Assembly (NCBI RefSeq): GCF_016008875.1
Contig: NZ_JADTQG010000006.1
Coordinates: 1 to 64,000, forward strand
DNA from: Ectopseudomonas mendocina
Lineage (GTDB): Bacteria > Pseudomonadota > Gammaproteobacteria > Pseudomonadales > Pseudomonadaceae
DNA length: 64,000 nt
Direction: 5' to 3'
Shown here: in pieces, positions 58,385 through 64,000 of the stretch
How positions within the stretch are numbered: the first letter of the stretch is position 1
Layout of the letters: each line of letters starts with the position of its first letter
The notes under the pieces: model-generated
Database searches by the model: none
What the model was told of the DNA's origin: nothing
The model's input: only the letters and a program-made list of their open reading frames with translations
Position numbers and translations under genes: made by a program

Positions 58385-59477
58385 TGGCCGAGATTCGTTT
58401 GCACAACCTGGCGCACAGCTACAGCGGCACGCCGAAAGCGCCGGAAGACTATGCGATTCGCGAGATGAACCACGTCTGGCAGCAGGGCGGCGCCTACGCG
58501 CTGCTGGGGCCGTCGGGCTGCGGCAAGTCGACGTTGCTCAACATCATCTCCGGCCTGCTCAGCCCGTCGCAGGGCGAGGTGCAGTTCGACGGCAAGGCGG
58601 TCAATACGCTGTCGCCGCAAGAGCGCAACATCGCCCAGGTTTTCCAGTTTCCGGTGGTCTACGACACCATGACGGTGTTCGATAACCTGGCCTTCCCGCT
58701 GCGCAACCAGGGCATGGACGAAGCGCGGGTGATGAGCAAGGTGCACGAGATTGCCGAGGTGCTGGAGCTGCACCCGCTGCTGCACAAGAAGGCGCGTAAC
58801 CTCACCGCCGACGAGAAGCAGAAGGTCTCCATGGGCCGCGGCCTAGTGCGTGACGACGTGTCGGCGATCCTTTTCGACGAGCCGCTGACGGTGATCGACC
58901 CACACCTGAAGTGGAAGCTGCGGCGCAAGCTCAAGCAGATCCACGAGCAGTTCAACATCACCATGGTCTACGTCACCCACGATCAGCTGGAGGCTTCCAC
59001 CTTCGCCGACAAGATCGCTGTGATGTATGGCGGGCAGATTGTCCAGTTCGGCACGCCGCGCGAGCTGTTCGAGCGCCCTGGGCACACTTTCGTCGGCTAT
59101 TTCATCGGCAGTCCGGGCATGAATTTGATCGAGGTGCAGCGCTGCGAGGGCGGAGTGCGCTTCGCCGATACCGTGCTGCCGCTCTCCGACGCGCTCAACC
59201 AGCGCTTGGCCGAACTGGACGGCACGCGTCTGCAGGTCGGTATCCGTCCCGAATTCGTGCACATCTGGGACGGCGCTTATGAAGACGCGCTATGCGCCCG
59301 CGTGCTGCACGTCGAGGACCTCGGCACCTACAAGATCCTCACCTTCGACCTCGATGGTCAGGTGCTCAAGGCGCGTCTGCAGGAAGACCAGCCGGTGCCG
59401 CGCGAGCAGGTGTACCTGAGCTTCCCGGCTCAGTGGCTGATGCTCTACGCCGACGACTATCTGGTGGAGGTGGCGCC

Positions 59478-59481
<4 letters not shown>
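58384..59481 (+). CDS. glpT: ABC transporter ATPase, GlpT-like (degenerate signature)
   Basis: A 365-residue partner ATPase. The P-loop GPSGCGKST (42-50), Walker B (Asp165-Glu166) and switch His199 are canonical, but the signature is LTADEKQ (140-146) instead of LSGGQ. Together with the first ATPase this gives one complete and one degenerate ATP site. Its first codon overlaps the previous stop by one base, and it overlaps the permease gene by 4 bases. The symbol follows the rhizobial glycerol operon and is not the glycerol-phosphate antiporter. Confidence 0.85.
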
Positions 59482-60341
<860 letters not shown>

Positions 60342-60349
60342 GGCCGACC

Positions 60350-61150
<801 letters not shown>

Positions 61151-61162
61151 GGGAGGTTCGTC

Positions 61163-61435
61163 ATGAGCTGGATGGCCTGGACTCTACCGACCGCGCTGTT
61201 CTTCGCCGGCATCGCCGTGCTGCTGGCCAGCATGACGCTGGTCGAGCTGCGCTGGCCGTGCGTCGAGCGCAAGGGTTTTCTGCCGATCACCACCACCCGG
61301 GGTGATCGGCTATTCATCGGTCTGCTCGGCAGCGCCTACCTGCACCTGCTGGTGATAGGCGTGACCGACTGGAGCGTGTGGATAGCCTCGCTGCTATCAC
61401 TGTTGTGGTTGTGCGCAGTCATGCGCTGGGGCTGA
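61163..61435 (+). CDS. glpU: DUF2160 small membrane protein, GlpU-like
   Basis: A 90-residue three-helix membrane protein (DUF2160). VELRWPCVERKGFLPITTTRGDRLFIGLLG is typical. It is always found in this transporter type, between permeases and the binding protein; its function is not settled. It lies 12 bp after the permease. Confidence 0.87.
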   Translation: MSWMAWTLPTALFFAGIAVLLASMTLVELRWPCVERKGFLPITTTRGDRLFIGLLGSAYLHLLVIGVTDWSVWIASLLSLLWLCAVMRWG

Positions 61436-61486
61436 GCCGGGCTGCCGCCGGTATGCCTCTCCCCATATCCTGAGATGGAGGTCTCT

Positions 61487-63232
61487 ATGTTCGTCGACAA
61501 TAACAACAAGACCCGACATAGCATGGCGTTGGCTGCCTTGCTGGCGTTGTCCGGTTTGAGCGGTGCGGCCTGGGCGGATGCCTATGAAGAAGCCGCGAAG
61601 AAATGGATCGCTGATGAGTTCAACCCCTCGACCCTGACGCCCGAGCAGCAGCTCGAAGAACTGAAATGGTTCATCAAGGCTGCCGAGCCATTCCGTGGCA
61701 TGAACATCAGCGTGGTGTCGGAAACCATCACCACCCACGAGTACGAGTCCAAGGTACTGGCCAAGGCCTTCAGCGAGATCACCGGGATCAAGCTCAAGCA
61801 CGACCTGCTGCAGGAAGGCGATGTGGTCGAGAAGCTGCAAACGCAAATGCAGTCGGACAAGAACATCTACGACGGCTGGGTCAACGACTCCGACCTGATC
61901 GGCACGCACGCGCGCTACGGTAAGGCGGTGGCGATCAGCGACATGATCGAGGGCGAGGCCAAGGATTTCACTTCGCCGACCCTGGATCTCGAAGACTTCA
62001 TCGGCATTTCCTTCACCACCGGGCCTGACAAGAAGATTTACCAGCTGCCCGACCAGCAGTTCGCCAACCTCTACTGGTTCCGCGCCGACTGGTTCGAGCG
62101 CCCGGAGCTGAAGGCCAAGTTCAAGGAAATCTTCGGCTACGAGCTGGGGGTGCCGGTCAACTGGTCGGCCTATGAAGACATCGCCGAGTTCTTCTCCAAA
62201 CACGTCAAGGAAATCGACGGCCAGCGCGTCTATGGACACATGGACTACGGCAAGAAGGACCCGTCGCTGGGCTGGCGCTTCACCGACGCCTGGTTCTCCA
62301 TGGCCGGTGGCGGCGACAAGGGCCTGCCCAACGGGTTGCCGGTAGACGAGTGGGGTATTCGTGTCGAAGGCTGCCGGCCGGTGGGTTCCAGCGTTGCCCG
62401 TGGTGGTGACACCAACGGCCCGGCGGCGGTGTTCGCCACACAGAAGTATGTCGACTGGATGCGCCAGTACGCGCCGCCGGAAGCTCAGGGCATGACCTTC
62501 TCCGAGGCCGGGCCGGTGCCGGCGCAGGGTGCTATCGCTCAGCAGATCTTCTGGTACACCGCCTTTACCGCTGATATGACCAAACCAGGCCTGCCGGTGG
62601 TCAACGAGGACGGCATGCCGAAGTGGCGCATGGCGCCGTCGCCGAAGGGGCCGTACTGGGAGGAGGGCATGAAGCTCGGTTATCAGGACACCGGTTCCTG
62701 GACTTTCCTCAAGTCCACCCCGGAGAAGCAGCGCCTGGCCGCCTGGCTCTATGCGCAATTCGTCACCTCCAAGACCGTGTCGCTGAAGAAGACCCTGGTC
62801 GGCCTGACGCCGATTCGTGAGTCGGACATCAACTCCGATGCGATGAGCGAAGTCGCGCCCAAGCTCGGTGGGCTGGTGGAGTTCTACCGCAGCCCGGCGC
62901 GCGTGCAGTGGACGCCGACCGGCACCAACGTGCCGGACTACCCGCGACTCGCGCAGCTGTGGTGGCAGTTCATCGCCGAGGCCGCCAGCGGCGACAAGAC
63001 TCCGCAGCAGGCGCTCGATGGTCTGGCCGCAGCGCAGGACACCATGCTCGGGCGCCTGGAGCGCTCCAACGTGCTGGGCGAGTGCGGGCCGAAGCTGAAC
63101 GAGCCACGTGATCCGCAGTACTGGTTCGATCAGCCCGGTGCACCGAAACCCAAGCTGGCCAACGAGAAACCGCAGGGTGAAACCATCGCCTATGACGAGT
63201 TGCTCAAATCCTGGGAGCAGGCGCGCAACTGA
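61487..63232 (+). CDS. glpV: Periplasmic substrate-binding protein, GlpV-like
   Basis: A 581-residue extracellular solute-binding protein with a Sec signal (HSMALAALLALSGLSGAAWA). Start MFVDNNNKTRHS after GGAGG; an ATG 12 bp upstream has no good site. It is long for the family (bacterial family 1 solute-binding), as is typical of the GlpV type. Conserved-looking stretches: IYDGWVNDSDLIGTHARYG, FRADWFERPELK and YQDTGSWTFLKSTP. Last gene of the operon; followed by REP and terminator. Substrate glycerol is inferred. Confidence 0.88.
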   Translation: MFVDNNNKTRHSMALAALLALSGLSGAAWADAYEEAAKKWIADEFNPSTLTPEQQLEELKWFIKAAEPFRGMNISVVSETITTHEYESKVLAKAFSEITGIKLKHDLLQEGDVVEKLQTQMQSDKNIYDGWVNDSDLIGTHARYGKAVAISDMIEGEAKDFTSPTLDLEDFIGISFTTGPDKKIYQLPDQQFANLYWFRADWFERPELKAKFKEIFGYELGVPVNWSAYEDIAEFFSKHVKEIDGQRVYGHMDYGKKDPSLGWRFTDAWFSMAGGGDKGLPNGLPVDEWGIRVEGCRPVGSSVARGGDTNGPAAVFATQKYVDWMRQYAPPEAQGMTFSEAGPVPAQGAIAQQIFWYTAFTADMTKPGLPVVNEDGMPKWRMAPSPKGPYWEEGMKLGYQDTGSWTFLKSTPEKQRLAAWLYAQFVTSKTVSLKKTLVGLTPIRESDINSDAMSEVAPKLGGLVEFYRSPARVQWTPTGTNVPDYPRLAQLWWQFIAEAASGDKTPQQALDGLAAAQDTMLGRLERSNVLGECGPKLNEPRDPQYWFDQPGAPKPKLANEKPQGETIAYDELLKSWEQARN

Positions 63233-63261
63233 CGTCCGGTCGTCAGGTTTCCTCAGCTTGT

Positions 63262-63285
63262 TGTAGGAGCGGCTTCAGCCGCGAT
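63262..63285. repeat. REP element (GTAGGAGCGGCTTCAGCCGCGA)
   Basis: TGTAGGAGCGGCTTCAGCCG followed by CGAT is the well-known Pseudomonas REP type, with an internal inverted repeat GCGGCT-TC-AGCCGC. It lies between the binding-protein gene and the terminator. Confidence 0.8.
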
Positions 63286-63288
63286 AAA

Positions 63289-63314
63289 AAAACGGCACCC
63301 TAGGGTGCCGTTTT
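63289..63314. terminator. Bidirectional terminator between transporter operon and folD
   Basis: A perfect 26-bp palindrome made of AAAACGGCACCC and GGGTGCCGTTTT around a TA centre. It serves both the ABC operon on the plus strand and folD on the minus strand. Confidence 0.92.
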
Positions 63315-63332
63315 CTCATCCGCTCATGCTGC

Positions 63333-64000
63333 TCATTTATGCAGGTGCTCTGCCGCGTGCAGCGTGTTTTCCAAAAGACCCGCGCGGGTCATCGGGCCAA
63401 CGCCACCCGGCACCGGGGTGATCCAGCCGGCGCGGGGTAGGGCGGTCTCGTAGACCACGTCGCCGACCAGCTTGCCGTCTTCCTGGCGGTTGATGCCGAC
63501 GTCGATGACGATGGCGCCTTCCTTGACCCATTCACCCTTGACCAGGCCCGGCTTGCCGGCCGCGACCACGACGATATCTGCCTGGCCAACGTGGCCAGCC
63601 AGATCCTTGGTGAAACGGTGGGTAACGGTTACGGTGCAACCGGCCAGCAACAGCTCCATCGCCATTGGGCGGCCGACGATGTTCGAGGCGCCAACCACCA
63701 CTGCGTGCAGGCCATACAGATCGACGCCGGTGCTCTCCAGCAGGGTCATGATCCCTTTCGGTGTGCAGGGGCGCAGCAGCGGCATGCGCTGAGCCAGGCG
63801 GCCGATGTTGTAAGGGTGGAAGCCGTCCACGTCCTTGTCCGGACGAATACGCTCGAGCAGCAGGGACGAGTCCAGATGCTCAGGCAGCGGCAGCTGTACC
63901 AGAATGCCGTCGATGGTCGGGTCTTCGTTGAGCTCATCGATCAACGCGAGCAGATCGGCCTGGCTGGTTTCGGCCGGCAGATCATAAGCGCGGGAAAGAA
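63333..64000 (-). CDS. folD: Methylenetetrahydrofolate dehydrogenase/cyclohydrolase, 3' part
   Basis: The C-terminal ~221 residues of FolD, open through the window edge; the N-terminus lies outside. Visible motifs: [49 protein letters not shown] and [13 protein letters not shown]. The frame continues upstream of the internal Met at 63944 as [19 protein letters not shown], so that Met is not the start. It interconverts one-carbon tetrahydrofolates with NADP. Confidence 0.95.
   Translation of the reverse strand, partial: LSRAYDLPAETSQADLLALIDELNEDPTIDGILVQLPLPEHLDSSLLLERIRPDKDVDGFHPYNIGRLAQRMPLLRPCTPKGIMTLLESTGVDLYGLHAVVVGASNIVGRPMAMELLLAGCTVTVTHRFTKDLAGHVGQADIVVVAAGKPGLVKGEWVKEGAIVIDVGINRQEDGKLVGDVVYETALPRAGWITPVPGGVGPMTRAGLLENTLHAAEHLHK

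Overview
The window looks like chromosome from a high-GC Pseudomonas, most likely of the P. mendocina / P. oleovorans / P. alcaliphila kind. The basis is gene order: apt, anr, a FlxA-like gene, hemN, a SafE-family gene, ccoS, ccoI, ccoH, ccoG and two tandem ccoNOQP operons follow the arrangement known from P. aeruginosa. The voltage-gated sodium channel, the nasST pair, the PaoABC-type oxidoreductase and the glycerol-type ABC transporter fit a versatile environmental species. No rRNA, tRNA, CRISPR array, prophage or complete insertion sequence was recognised.

Layout. 0-7 kb: stress and regulatory genes (OhrR, an I78-type lipoprotein, a YceH-family protein, a TetR regulator with a double operator, a catalytically degenerate SDR, a DsbA/GST-kappa-like isomerase), then the sodium channel and apt. 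6-22 kb: a low-oxygen respiration island with Anr, HemN, the cbb3 oxidase assembly genes (ccoGHIS plus a SafE-like membrane protein) and two complete cbb3 oxidases. Perfect TTGAC-N4-(G/A)TCAA Anr boxes lie upstream of hemN, ccoG and the second ccoN, and of a distant tandem universal stress protein at 44 kb. None was found upstream of the first ccoN, which fits one constitutive and one oxygen-controlled oxidase. 22-27.6 kb: an ATP-grasp / alpha-E / transglutaminase operon without its usual proteasome-like partner, a glyoxalase-fold protein, and a c-type cytochrome with a periplasmic rhodanese. 27.6-37 kb: an auxin-efflux-type transporter, a two-gene beta-oxidation operon, small secreted or membrane proteins, a glutamine amidotransferase, an acyltransferase and alaC. 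37-50 kb: nasT-nasS behind a possible attenuator leader, acnB, uspE, miaE, lpxH, ppiB, glnS and cysS. 50-64 kb: paoABC, an AmpC-type beta-lactamase, a sigma-54 activator divergent from a six-gene ABC transporter operon (glpSTPQUV-like), and the 3' part of folD, cut by the window end.

Most notable: two copies of a ~180-bp element with TAAT...TGTTCA-type ends, each sitting in the loop of an intrinsic terminator; a -24/-12 promoter with an array of TGTTCA sites between the sigma-54 activator and the ABC operon; two transporter ATPases whose deviations all fall in the same composite ATP site; a terminator-containing leader before nasS; and a pair of very small ORFs at 28.6-28.8 kb that may be a leader peptide and a small membrane protein.
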